A DNA stretch of 64,000 bases, from positions 1 through 64,000 of the IMG/VR virus record IMGVR_UViG_3300045995_000532; one strand, 5' to 3'. This document shows positions 38,258 to 45,743 of the stretch, one piece after another. The DNA is from a virus. Numbering within the stretch: the first letter of the stretch is position 1; each line of letters starts with the position of its first letter. A program made the translations under genes and the position numbers. The notes beneath the pieces were generated by a model. It made no database searches. It saw only the letters and a program-made list of their open reading frames with translations, and was not told where the DNA came from.

Positions 38258-38532
38258 TGCTTCGGCACGCCGAACTCGGTGCGGATCTGCTCTTCCGTGA
38301 ACACGTGCCCGGCAGCGACGTCGGCCCTGGCTTCAGCAAGATCCTCGTAGATGTGGGGCACTGACTGCCAGTGGAGGGTCTCCTGGATCGACTCCCACTC
38401 GTCGGCGCCAATCAGGACGGCCGCAGGCACGCCGTTCTTCGTGATCGTGATCTCCTCATGCGTGGTCATGGCGGAGTCGACCAGCTCGTTGAGCCTGTCC
38501 TTGACCTTCGATATCGGCAGCATCGTCGTCAT
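38254..38532 (-). CDS. Phd/YefM-type antitoxin
   Basis: MTTMLPISKVKDRLNELVDS and ITITKNGVPAAVLIGADEWE are the classic Phd/YefM N-terminal fold (S-x-(V/A)-K-x-x-L and I-T-(R/K)-x-G-x-x-x-A-V-L). Its disordered C-terminus would mask the toxin. The start may be 38532 or the ATG three codons later. It probably represses the operon. Confidence 0.88.
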   Translation of the reverse strand: MTTMLPISKVKDRLNELVDSAMTTHEEITITKNGVPAAVLIGADEWESIQETLHWQSVPHIYEDLAEARADVAAGHVFTEEQIRTEFGVPKQ

Positions 38533-38598
38533 CGAACGAGCATAGGCCTGAATTACGGCCTTGCAAAAGGTACTGGACTGATCGACCCCGCCTGGCTG

Positions 38599-39060
38599 CT
38601 ACCTCGTGTCCCCGGACCCCTTGAGGACGTTCCGGTTCCTCCGATCCCAGAGCTTCGCGAGGTTGGCCTCCGCGATGTTAGCCAAGGGGTAGTCGATCTC
38701 AGCGGCCACCCGCGCCACGTACCAGAGGAGGTCACCGAGCTCCGCGGCGATCTCCTGCCGCTTCGCCGGGGTGATCGCACCCCCGTCATCCCGGAGGATC
38801 TTCTTGACCTTGCCCTGCACCTCGCCGGCCTCACCCAACCCCAAGGTCGCGTAGGTGAGCGCGTTGAGCGAGCCCGTGCCGGCCTCCGGGTAGATGGCCG
38901 TACAGTCCGTAGCGTTCTGGTAGTGGTTGAAGCCAACCGTCATGATTCCCCCCTGCTGTGCCTCGTGAAGGTCGGCGGGCTCGTCGATCTTCATCAAGCA
39001 GTCCTGGCAGACCCAGTACTGCCCGTCTTCGTTGCCGCACTCGCAGCAGGTGTCGCTCAC
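38599..39060 (-). CDS. MazG-like nucleotide pyrophosphohydrolase with Cys-rich N-terminus
   Basis: Residues 40-153 form a MazG-type all-alpha pyrophosphohydrolase: ALTYATLGLGEAGEVQGKVK with the Gly-Glu-x-x-E metal-binding pattern and AELGDLLWYVARVAAE (E-L-x-D). Such enzymes hydrolyse nucleoside triphosphates, and phage copies may cleanse damaged dNTPs or lower ppGpp. The first 39 residues carry CCECG..CQDC, a zinc ribbon not typical of MazG. A strong ribosome site precedes the internal ATG at 38943, so a MazG-only form may also be made. Confidence 0.85.
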   Translation of the reverse strand: MSDTCCECGNEDGQYWVCQDCLMKIDEPADLHEAQQGGIMTVGFNHYQNATDCTAIYPEAGTGSLNALTYATLGLGEAGEVQGKVKKILRDDGGAITPAKRQEIAAELGDLLWYVARVAAEIDYPLANIAEANLAKLWDRRNRNVLKGSGDTR

Positions 39061-39248
39061 AGCGCCACCACCGGCGGGCGGATCGCACGCTTCACGCTGT
39101 ACGCGGCGAGCACCTGCGCCATGCTCGTCTCAAGCAGGGCATCGATGTCCACCATCGGATCTTGACCGACCACGGTCCAGTGCGTTTCCTGCACCACGGT
39201 GACGTCCCCCAGGGGGCTCTCCACTGAGATTCGCACGTTGGTGGCCAT
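39057..39248 (-). CDS. Hypothetical protein, 63 aa
   Basis: The ATG at 39248 overlaps the previous stop. Beta-rich (TNVRISVESPLGDVTVVQET) with a short helix. GTGA overlap with the MazG gene. No family is recognised. Confidence 0.55.
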   Translation of the reverse strand: MATNVRISVESPLGDVTVVQETHWTVVGQDPMVDIDALLETSMAQVLAAYSVKRAIRPPVVAL

Positions 39249-39499
39249 CACTCCTCCGCCGTCTCGTCGGCCGCGGGCTGCCTCAGGTAGTTGTGCGCCA
39301 ACTCCCAGGCGAAGTCGCGTAGCTGGATGACCAGTTCTTGCGCGGCGGTGCCGAACTCTTCGTGCGCGAACGCCACGTAGAAGGTGTGTCCTCGGTCGAG
39401 GAACATGCGCTCGTCGGAGGCGTACCTGGCCGTCAGCTCCACGCCCTCCTCATGGACGGTCATCCCGACCACGTGTGTGCCGTCCAGTTCCTCATCCAT
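39248..39499 (-). CDS. Hypothetical acidic protein, 83 aa
   Basis: Alpha-beta, with ELTARYASDERMFLDRGHTF, an aromatic strand and a C-terminal helix. TGATG coupling on both sides, between WhiB-like and MazG genes. Function is unknown. Confidence 0.55.
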   Translation of the reverse strand: MDEELDGTHVVGMTVHEEGVELTARYASDERMFLDRGHTFYVAFAHEEFGTAAQELVIQLRDFAWELAHNYLRQPAADETAEE

Positions 39500-39852
39500 C
39501 AGGCCACCCCTTCAAAGGCCTTGTGGTGCACAGTCCGGGAGACGGTCACCTGAAGTTGCGCCATCGCTGCAGGGTCACGCCGCAGCCGGCGCAGCGCGCC
39601 TGGCATGAGACCGCCCCAGACACCTTCCGCGCGCACGTTCAGTGCCCCTTCCAGCCGGCACTCGAGCAACACCGGGCACTGGCCCGACTCGGACGTGCCC
39701 TGGCAGCCGCGGGCCGCCAGGGCCTGCTGGGCGCTGTGCGGGCTGGTCCACATGTCCGGGTCGACCTTCGCGCACACCACGCCGCCGCGGGGGATGAAGA
39801 CCCACTCCCAGACGGGATCCACCGCCCGCCGGCCTATTCCGCCGTAGACCAT
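39499..39852 (-). CDS. whiB: WhiB-family iron-sulphur transcription factor
   Basis: The order of Cys and the G-V-W-G-G turn identify WhiB: DMWTSPHSAQQALAARGCQG, then QCPVLLECR (C-x-x-x-x-x-C) and GVWGGLMPGALRRLR. One Cys near residue 27 can serve as the fourth cluster ligand. WhiB proteins hold a [4Fe-4S] cluster and act with the major sigma factor, and several mycobacteriophages encode one that alters host septation or superinfection. The 117-aa ATG start overlaps the RuvC gene by 19 bases. Confidence 0.85.
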   Translation of the reverse strand: MVYGGIGRRAVDPVWEWVFIPRGGVVCAKVDPDMWTSPHSAQQALAARGCQGTSESGQCPVLLECRLEGALNVRAEGVWGGLMPGALRRLRRDPAAMAQLQVTVSRTVHHKAFEGVA

Positions 39853-40388
39853 TCGACAGCCTCCATAGCTTTGAGATTTAGCTCGGGCAAGTGGTGCTCA
39901 AGTGGGGAGCCGTAGTGGCGAGCACCCATGGCGGCGATGATCAACGAGTCGGCGATGTCGTTACCGGTGACCTCCACCAGGTCTCGGTACCGGTTGATAA
40001 CCGCGGCCAGCACGATGTCCTTGTCGGCCTGACCCTTCCCGGTCGCGTACTTCATCCTTTGGCTCGGAGTGATCACGTAGTAGGGGAGCTCCAGTTGGTA
40101 CAGGCGCTGGGTGATGGCCCACCAGAGGCCAGCCACCTGATGCACCGAGGCGCCCTTGGAGCCGTACGAGGGGCCCTCGATGCCAACCCGGAGATGGTTA
40201 TACGGGCACCGCGCCGCCATGTCGGTGATGGCCGTCAGGATCTCGTCGATGCGGTCGTGCTCCTGGATACGGGTGCGCGCCTTGATTGCCCTCGGCTTGA
40301 CCCGTCGAGTGTGCAGCACCACTCCCTCGGCCACCATCGATAGCCCTGTGGACGTTAAAGAAGGATCTATTCCTAATACGGCGATCAT
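39834..40388 (-). CDS. ruvC: RuvC-like Holliday-junction resolvase
   Basis: From the ATG at 40388 the protein starts MIAVLGIDPSLTSTGLSMV (catalytic Asp8), continues with RVGIEGPSYGSKG (second acidic residue), a central AGLWWAITQRLYQLELPYYV and ITPSQRMKYATGKGQADKD, and ends with TGNDIADSLIIAAM (D-x-x-D). This is the full RNase-H-fold RuvC set in 184 aa. It would cut four-way junctions made in replication and recombination, possibly with the RuvB-like ATPase encoded on the other strand. Confidence 0.9.
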   Translation of the reverse strand: MIAVLGIDPSLTSTGLSMVAEGVVLHTRRVKPRAIKARTRIQEHDRIDEILTAITDMAARCPYNHLRVGIEGPSYGSKGASVHQVAGLWWAITQRLYQLELPYYVITPSQRMKYATGKGQADKDIVLAAVINRYRDLVEVTGNDIADSLIIAAMGARHYGSPLEHHLPELNLKAMEAVEWSTAE

Positions 40389-40392
40389 GGCT

Positions 40393-40731
40393 TTAAGCGC
40401 GCAATACGCCGTCATCGTCTTCGTCCGTGGGATCCCACGGCGCCGGATCGGCGGTGAGCACCTTGAGGAGATGCGTCCTGATCAGCTGGCCGTCCTTGTC
40501 GACCGCATGGTTCACGCCCGTGACGCGGGTCTCTACGATCAGGCGCACCCGGTCGTCGGTGTGCAGGACCAGCCCGTTCGTCTCGTCTAGGCTGGTCAGG
40601 CCGGTGATCTTCGTGGACGTGCCATCCACGACCCGGCCCTCAAACGTCAGCGTCTCGTTGTCGACTACCTTCAAAGTCTTCTCAGTGGATTTCACGTCTT
40701 CGACGTCCGAGAACGGGTTCGCTACAGTCAT
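40393..40731 (-). CDS. Hypothetical protein, 112 aa
   Basis: GAGGAGAAGTGAC lies before the ATG at 40731; further upstream starts are shadow. Beta-rich body (LKVVDNETLTFEGRVVDGTS, RVRLIVETRVTGV) and an acidic C-terminal tail (DPTDEDDDG), the shape of an OB-fold or SSB-associated protein. No family is recognised. Confidence 0.6.
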   Translation of the reverse strand: MTVANPFSDVEDVKSTEKTLKVVDNETLTFEGRVVDGTSTKITGLTSLDETNGLVLHTDDRVRLIVETRVTGVNHAVDKDGQLIRTHLLKVLTADPAPWDPTDEDDDGVLRA

Positions 40732-40732
40732 G

Positions 40733-41083
40733 TCACTTCTCCTCGATCGGAACACTGGGTTGGTAGGGAATGGTTCGGCTGCAGGTGCCACAGATCCACC
40801 AGGTCGCCTGGCCGGCGAGTTTGTAGAGCTGACGTTCAGCCTTGGATGCTTTACGACTTGTCGCGGGGCAGCACGTGACGGGGAGCTTGTTTTCGTTCCA
40901 CAGGGCGCGTGGGCGGCCCATCTGGCAGGAACTGCACACCTGATCCGTCGCGGGGGCGTCGCAGGCGTCTTCGTATCGCTGGTAGCACGCGGAGCATTGA
41001 TGTGCGTGCGGGCGGCCCGTAAGGTTCGCCCCCACCCCGCCTGAAAAGGTCGCAAGCTTCGGTTTCCAGATCGCCCTGGCCAT
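40733..41083 (-). CDS. Hypothetical multi-Cys zinc protein, 116 aa
   Basis: Four CxxC elements (CSAC, CSSC, CCP and CGTC) and a basic helix point to paired zinc ribbons. The 70 bases upstream encode, in another frame, MRGRSCSRCGYLDGMWCRRW directly after the previous stop (ATGA overlap). This could be a separate small Cys peptide or the N-terminus of this gene lost by a frameshift. Confidence 0.6.
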   Translation of the reverse strand: MARAIWKPKLATFSGGVGANLTGRPHAHQCSACYQRYEDACDAPATDQVCSSCQMGRPRALWNENKLPVTCCPATSRKASKAERQLYKLAGQATWWICGTCSRTIPYQPSVPIEEK

Positions 41084-41152
41084 CTACAGACTCCCCCCAC
41101 CGGCGGCACCACATGCCGTCCAGATACCCACATCGGCTGCACGAGCGGCCCC

Positions 41153-41578
41153 TCATAGGTGCAAGTTCCACGCTGCCCACTCCTCGTAGATCTCGATCCG
41201 TGCCGGCCCTGCCGCACGGATCAACCGGTCCAGCCACACAGAGTCCGTCTTATCTCCTTCAATCGCGATCGCGTCGGCGATGGCCGTCTCGAGGTTCTGG
41301 GCCTTGTCGGCCTGGTCTTCGCCGCGCTTCCACCGGCGTGCTGGATCAATCAGTTTGTACAGGTCCCACGCATGCTTGACGACCTGCCCGGTTGTTCGCG
41401 CGTACTCGATGGCGAGGAGGAGATCCGCGACGTCGACGCCGCGCTTCTCCCGGGTGCGGCGAATCTTGCTGATCCCGAGCGCCCGAGCTTCATACCAGGG
41501 CTGCACGCCGTCGAAGTCGGCGACGCCGAAGAAACGGTGAAGGTCGTCGAAGATCTTGCTGTCCGCTGGGACGGTCAC
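41153..41578 (-). CDS. Hypothetical helical protein, 141 aa
   Basis: The GTG at 41578 overlaps the upstream stop. The motifs FDDLHRFFGVADFDGVQPWY and REKRGVDVADLLLAIEYART resemble a phage DNA-binding or primase-linked helical domain, with long helices downstream. No family is recognised. Confidence 0.6.
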   Translation of the reverse strand: MTVPADSKIFDDLHRFFGVADFDGVQPWYEARALGISKIRRTREKRGVDVADLLLAIEYARTTGQVVKHAWDLYKLIDPARRWKRGEDQADKAQNLETAIADAIAIEGDKTDSVWLDRLIRAAGPARIEIYEEWAAWNLHL

Positions 41579-41733
41579 CGTTCGACCAGGTGCACCTCGT
41601 CGGCGACGCCCTGCAGGCACTGGTGTGCGAGTGCCCACGCCTTGAGGATCGGCCCGAACGGGGAATCTTTACGCTGCCCGCAACGGGTGCATGTGACCGA
41701 CACGTCGGTCCATGTGAACAGATCAGTTGGCAT
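41575..41733 (-). CDS. 52-aa zinc-knuckle protein
   Basis: A short product with CTRCGQRKDSPFG and a terminal helix carrying His and Cys (ALAHQCLQG), typical of a small zinc knuckle. It overlaps neighbours on both sides. The ATG at 41733 is chosen. Confidence 0.55.
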   Translation of the reverse strand: MPTDLFTWTDVSVTCTRCGQRKDSPFGPILKAWALAHQCLQGVADEVHLVER

Positions 41734-42001
41734 CGGTGATCCCGACGACGATGTCAATCACGGCGGTGGCGGCCGCCGCGGACTCGGGGGAGGAGAAGTA
41801 CCCGTAGACCTCCACCACGCCGGCCTGGACGGAGTAGATCGCGACGCGCTCCTTGGTGGGGACCAGTCCGATCTGGAAGGAGAGCGGTCCGCGGCCCCAA
41901 CCGTGCCCCTCGTAGGAACGATCTGCCGGGACGAAGTCGAACCCGTCCTGCGGGATGTCAGAGTGCCGCTTGGCGATCTCGTCGTAGTCGCGGTCGGTCA
42001 C
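41723..42001 (-). CDS. Hypothetical protein, 92 aa
   Basis: AAGGAGCTCCC precedes the GTG. Alpha-beta layout with FQIGLVPTKERVAIYSVQAG and a hydrophobic C-terminal strand/helix (AAATAVIDIVVGITDAN). No family is recognised. Confidence 0.6.
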   Translation of the reverse strand: MTDRDYDEIAKRHSDIPQDGFDFVPADRSYEGHGWGRGPLSFQIGLVPTKERVAIYSVQAGVVEVYGYFSSPESAAAATAVIDIVVGITDAN

Positions 42002-42252
42002 GGGAGCTCCTTCAGGTGCACATCAATGATGTCAAGGTCGATGAAGTTGCGGCGGGCGCCGCTCTGGCGTCGTGCGGTATCCAGTTCGTCGACGACGAGC
42101 ATCGCTGCAGGTCCGTCCTCGAGGAACCGGCGGATCGCGTAGCCGTTCGCAACCATGTCACTACCGCCCAGCCACTCAGTCAGAGCAGCGTCGTCAACGT
42201 AAAGATCTACGGTTGTCGCCGATGTCTCCTGATATGTGACACTCACCTTCAT
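41998..42252 (-). CDS. Hypothetical protein, 84 aa
   Basis: GAAGGAG before the ATG. A strand pair (KVSVTYQETSATTVDLYVDD) and helices, similar in plan to the small protein at 12693-12881 (KVRVTWNETIEKTATVDVPD). The two may be distant paralogues on opposite strands. Function is unknown. Confidence 0.6.
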   Translation of the reverse strand: MKVSVTYQETSATTVDLYVDDAALTEWLGGSDMVANGYAIRRFLEDGPAAMLVVDELDTARRQSGARRNFIDLDIIDVHLKELP

Positions 42253-42398
42253 GACTTCTCCTTCAGGACAAGAGTTGCTTCCTGGCCCAGCCGGATGCCA
42301 TCCTTGACGTGCTTGATGGGGACCATCAGCTCCACGATCAGGTGCGTGTCCTTGTAAGGACGCACGGCAGTGACATGGGTCCGGATCTCGGTGCTCAC
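42249..42398 (-). CDS. Hypothetical protein, 49 aa
   Basis: The GTG at 42398 follows GAGGAAGTCCT. Short beta-rich protein (HVTAVRPYKDTHLIVELMVP) that could be an OB-like fragment. GTGA and ATGA overlaps with both neighbours. Confidence 0.55.
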   Translation of the reverse strand: MSTEIRTHVTAVRPYKDTHLIVELMVPIKHVKDGIRLGQEATLVLKEKS

Positions 42399-42604
42399 AG
42401 GACTTCCTCGATCTCTAGGTGGCCGTGCTCGGTACGGGATATGTCCCACTCACCCATGAGGGGCGCCTCACTGGGTCCGGTGATGAAGTCGACGTTGCCG
42501 GGCATGATCTCCCATGCCATGTCCTCTGCCTCCTCGACATCTGCGGCATTAACCTCCAGCACTGCGGAGATCGTATTCTGGACGTAAATCTGGTACCGCG
42601 GCAT
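42395..42604 (-). CDS. Hypothetical protein, 69 aa
   Basis: The ATG at 42604 follows GGAGGGATC and overlaps the methyltransferase stop. Strand-helix-strand plan (YQIYVQNTISAVLEVNAADV). No family is recognised. Confidence 0.55.
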   Translation of the reverse strand: MPRYQIYVQNTISAVLEVNAADVEEAEDMAWEIMPGNVDFITGPSEAPLMGEWDISRTEHGHLEIEEVL

Positions 42605-43656
42605 CAGAGATCCCTCCATTCGGTTGCGTAGCTTCTTCCGGGCATGGCCAGGCCGCGGGCGGCATAGATGACGTGCTCAGCAAGCAGGGGCGGTATTGCA
42701 TCGCCGGCAGACTGGTGCTGGCGCTGCTTCGTGCCGATCCACGGGTATCCAGGCGGGAACGTCTGCAACGCGGCCGCCTCCTCGATACTCACTCGGATGC
42801 CGTCGCTGCGAGACTTGATGATGGAGATGTTGTGCCGGCTGGCATTGACTCCCGGCATAGCGATGTACTCCCGGCCGATCACCACAGGGGAGGGTCGTCC
42901 TGCGGGCCAGGTGGGGTCGTAGACGACTCCGGATGGCGCGTAGATCCGTGGCGCCACCTCGGCCGCGAGAGCCTCCCCTGTACCCCAGCCGAGAGCTTCA
43001 GCCATACTCACCCAGCGGGGCAGCCCGACGTCGACGAGGTCGGGGTGGTGCATGTGGAAGCGCGAGTGTGACGGCTGGGGCATCCCGATGCGCCACTCCC
43101 GGTTGGCGATCAGGATGGCGCGGCGCCTGGTCTGCGGGACCCCGTATGCCTCCGCGTTGAGGATGGCGGTCTCCACCCAGTACCCGAGACGGCGCAGCAC
43201 CACGGCGTAGGCCTCCCAGATGGGCAGCACGGAGGGGACCTGCTCCATGGCGATCCACGTCGGGTGGGTCTCAACGATGATGCGCAACGGCTCCAGCACC
43301 AGCGCGGAGGACTCGTCTACCTCGACGCCCAGCCGCTCGAGTGCCGCCGGCGGCAGGTAACCCTCCGCGACCAGGTATACGGCCTTGATCAGGTCGTTGC
43401 GGGCAGCCAAGCCGGCGCCGTCACCCATTCGAGAGAACGTGGTGCACGGCGGTGAGGCGACCATGCCCACGTACTCGTCCGGAGCGGCATCGAAAGCACG
43501 CACATCCATGAGCGTGCGGTGATGCCCGGCCGCCTGAGCGGTGGCGAACGCATCCGGGTCCCACTCGATGCCATGCTCGGCGAAACCCATGCGCGCGAGC
43601 GCTATCGACCAACCCCCGCTTCCAGCGCACAAATCCAAGACGACGCCATTGATCAC
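42604..43656 (-). CDS. C5-cytosine DNA methyltransferase, second copy
   Basis: Motif I LCAGSGGWS (9-17), motif IV ASPPCTTFS with catalytic Cys71, motif VI-like AMEQVPS, motif VIII QTRRRAILIAN and a C-terminal AGDAIPPLLA motif X are all present in 350 aa. It differs strongly from the first C5 enzyme: it uses SPPC rather than GFPC and has a longer recognition region (residues 200-290). The two probably have different DNA targets. The GTG start is coupled to the upstream gene. Confidence 0.9.
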   Translation of the reverse strand: MINGVVLDLCAGSGGWSIALARMGFAEHGIEWDPDAFATAQAAGHHRTLMDVRAFDAAPDEYVGMVASPPCTTFSRMGDGAGLAARNDLIKAVYLVAEGYLPPAALERLGVEVDESSALVLEPLRIIVETHPTWIAMEQVPSVLPIWEAYAVVLRRLGYWVETAILNAEAYGVPQTRRRAILIANREWRIGMPQPSHSRFHMHHPDLVDVGLPRWVSMAEALGWGTGEALAAEVAPRIYAPSGVVYDPTWPAGRPSPVVIGREYIAMPGVNASRHNISIIKSRSDGIRVSIEEAAALQTFPPGYPWIGTKQRQHQSAGDAIPPLLAEHVIYAARGLAMPGRSYATEWRDL

Positions 43657-44246
43657 AGGGCATCCCAGTCGACCGCGGTGGACTTCTCGATCTGGGGGAG
43701 TCCAGCACCACCGGACAGCTCGGTGAGTTCACCTGCGGCCCACGCACGAAGGACATTGGTCCGGCCATCCTTCGTCAGCCGCACCTGGAAGCCGGTGGGC
43801 TGACCGGCGGGGCGGAATACGATACCCGGCACCACCTCGCCAGTCCCCGGGTCGACCATCACCTGCGCACCGTCATCCCAGACGAGACGCTTCAGCAGGG
43901 CCGCCTTCGCTGCCGGCCAGAACTCGACGAAGCGCATCTCCTCCTGCGCCGGGACGACAACCTCGCGGACCGTGGCCGGGCTGGATACCTTCGCCCAGTC
44001 CAAGAGCGCACCTTCGTCCTCGATCTCGTAGGACTCCGCCGGCTGGACGAGCCCGATGGTCCCAACCTTGCCGACCTTGGGCAGCAGCACGTCGAACGTC
44101 TTGATGCCCTCCTCCGCCCAACGGTCGAAGAGCAGCTGCTCGTGCTCGTTGCGCTCGGATTTGAGTGCGGTGATGAACGCGTCAGAGATGGTCTTGAACA
44201 GGGCGATACGCAGGTTCCGCTCGCGCAGATTCAGTTTCTTGGCCAT
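43653..44246 (-). CDS. Hypothetical protein, 197 aa
   Basis: Helical N-terminus (NLRIALFKTISDAFITALKS), an alpha-beta middle, and a C-terminal winged-helix-like segment (PTGFQVRLTKDGRTNVLRAW). It lies between two methyltransferases in a coupled run, so it could belong to a modification system. No family is recognised. Confidence 0.6.
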   Translation of the reverse strand: MAKKLNLRERNLRIALFKTISDAFITALKSERNEHEQLLFDRWAEEGIKTFDVLLPKVGKVGTIGLVQPAESYEIEDEGALLDWAKVSSPATVREVVVPAQEEMRFVEFWPAAKAALLKRLVWDDGAQVMVDPGTGEVVPGIVFRPAGQPTGFQVRLTKDGRTNVLRAWAAGELTELSGGAGLPQIEKSTAVDWDAL

Positions 44247-44458
44247 CAGAAGACGCCGTCTTCGACTACAGGGACCCAGCCAGCAGGCTGAATCAAGATC
44301 CCGCGCACGGCGAGCTGCTCAAGTTCATGGGCCGCCATGTCCATCGAGTCCTCATAGATCTCACCGCAGAAGCACTCGCCGTACTCCTCGGTGTCAGCGT
44401 AACCGTGGCTCCTGAGCACACTCCAGGCTGCAGCCCAAATCCGTTCAACGTCAGCCAT
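44246..44458 (-). CDS. Hypothetical protein, 70 aa
   Basis: The ATG at 44458 overlaps the methyltransferase stop (TGATG). Helical, with ECFCGEIYEDSMDMAAHELE, a CxC plus acidic/His cluster that may bind metal. Function is unknown. Confidence 0.55.
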   Translation of the reverse strand: MADVERIWAAAWSVLRSHGYADTEEYGECFCGEIYEDSMDMAAHELEQLAVRGILIQPAGWVPVVEDGVF

Positions 44459-45405
44459 CAGAGGTCGTCCCATTCGGTCGAGGTGTGCTTGAGCCTGGTT
44501 CGCAGCGACAGGTCCAGGTACTCGGGGTTCAAGTCGATGCCGACATACTCGCGCCCGTTCCTGATGGCCGCGAGTCCCGTGGTGCCTGATCCGCTGAACG
44601 GGTCGAGCACGAGGCCACCCGGTTTGCAGCCGGCCAGGATGCACCGCTCCGGGAGCTCAGGCGGAAACGTGGCGAAGTGCGCCTGACGGGACCGTTCGGA
44701 ACTGATCGACCACACATCGCCGGGGTTCTTGCCGAGCGGGTTCGCGGTGTAGTGGGTCGTGCGGCCGACGTGCGGGACCCTGATGGCATCCAGGTTGAAG
44801 TGGTAGCGGGGGCTTTTCGCGAAGAAGAACACGTGCTCGTAGCGTGTGCTGAGTCGGTCCTGGATGGACTCTGGGATGGCGTTCGGGCGCTCCCAGATGA
44901 TCGCGTTCCGTAAGACCCAGGTGTCGTTCTGCAAGGCGAAGGCGACGCGCCAGGGGAGCCCCATGAGGTTCTTTTTCGGTGGCGCACCCTGCTTGATCAC
45001 CCCGGTCTTGCTGGCGATGTCCGGGTAGCGGTCGTCGTGGACGGGCGTCATGATTGGCCCGTTCACTGCGCGCTGGGTTCCCCGTTCCTTCTTGCGTCCT
45101 TGATTCCCCCACGAGCCGCTGAACGAATCCCCGATGTTGATCCAGAGGGTCCCATCGTCAGCGAGAACGCGTCGCACCTCAGCGAAGATGTCCCGGAGGA
45201 CCTGGACGTACTCATCCAGGGAGGACTCGGCACCGACCTGGCCGGGGATCCCATAGTTGCGGAGCCCGAGATAAGGCGGGCTGGTCACGCAACAGTCCAC
45301 CGACGTGTCTGCCATCGTGCGGAGCACCTCAAGCGCGTCCCCATGCCACAGGGTCACACCCGCGCGCTGGTGGTGGATGCGCGGCGCCGCGATCGTCGCC
45401 ATCAT
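44458..45405 (-). CDS. DNA methyltransferase, SPPY class (N4-cytosine/N6-adenine)
   Basis: AAGGAG precedes this ATG. TSPPYLGLRNYG (41-52) is the catalytic motif IV, and its S-P-P-Y form is typical of N4-cytosine enzymes. A long recognition region (residues 100-235) is followed by motif I DPFSGSGTTG (268-277): the beta-class order. The 315-aa length is typical. No restriction gene neighbours it. Together with three other methylases it suggests broad protection of phage DNA. Confidence 0.9.
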   Translation of the reverse strand: MMATIAAPRIHHQRAGVTLWHGDALEVLRTMADTSVDCCVTSPPYLGLRNYGIPGQVGAESSLDEYVQVLRDIFAEVRRVLADDGTLWINIGDSFSGSWGNQGRKKERGTQRAVNGPIMTPVHDDRYPDIASKTGVIKQGAPPKKNLMGLPWRVAFALQNDTWVLRNAIIWERPNAIPESIQDRLSTRYEHVFFFAKSPRYHFNLDAIRVPHVGRTTHYTANPLGKNPGDVWSISSERSRQAHFATFPPELPERCILAGCKPGGLVLDPFSGSGTTGLAAIRNGREYVGIDLNPEYLDLSLRTRLKHTSTEWDDL

Positions 45406-45743
45406 CCGAGCTCCTTGGCGAACGGTGGCTGCTCGCCGACGGCCGCGATGTACCCGTCGTAGGCGACATCGAAGGCCTCGCTCGTCCACGGCTCCGGCAG
45501 GGTCCCCAGCGCCACCTGGAGGCCCCGCTGCCAGCGTGCATACCGGCGGTGTTCGGGACTGAAGATGTAGCGGCACAACCACCAGGGGGCCACCACGACG
45601 CACACAGCCCGGTACAGCGGGTCGCCGTCGTCGTCGGTGCGTGATGTCCACGGCCACGGGATGACGACGGTGTGACGGAACCACTCATCGGAGCCGAGCG
45701 AAGGCCACCTGGCGCACCACTGCGAGTAGAACCAGATGATCAT
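45402..45743 (-). CDS. Hypothetical Trp-rich protein, 113 aa
   Basis: MIIWFYSQWCARWPSLGSDE and VVIPWPW are unusually Trp-rich, and a hydrophobic segment (YRAVCVVVAPWWLCRYIF) could be membrane-associated. It lies between the primase-helicase and a methylase with overlaps on both sides. Function is unknown. Confidence 0.55.
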   Translation of the reverse strand: MIIWFYSQWCARWPSLGSDEWFRHTVVIPWPWTSRTDDDGDPLYRAVCVVVAPWWLCRYIFSPEHRRYARWQRGLQVALGTLPEPWTSEAFDVAYDGYIAAVGEQPPFAKELG

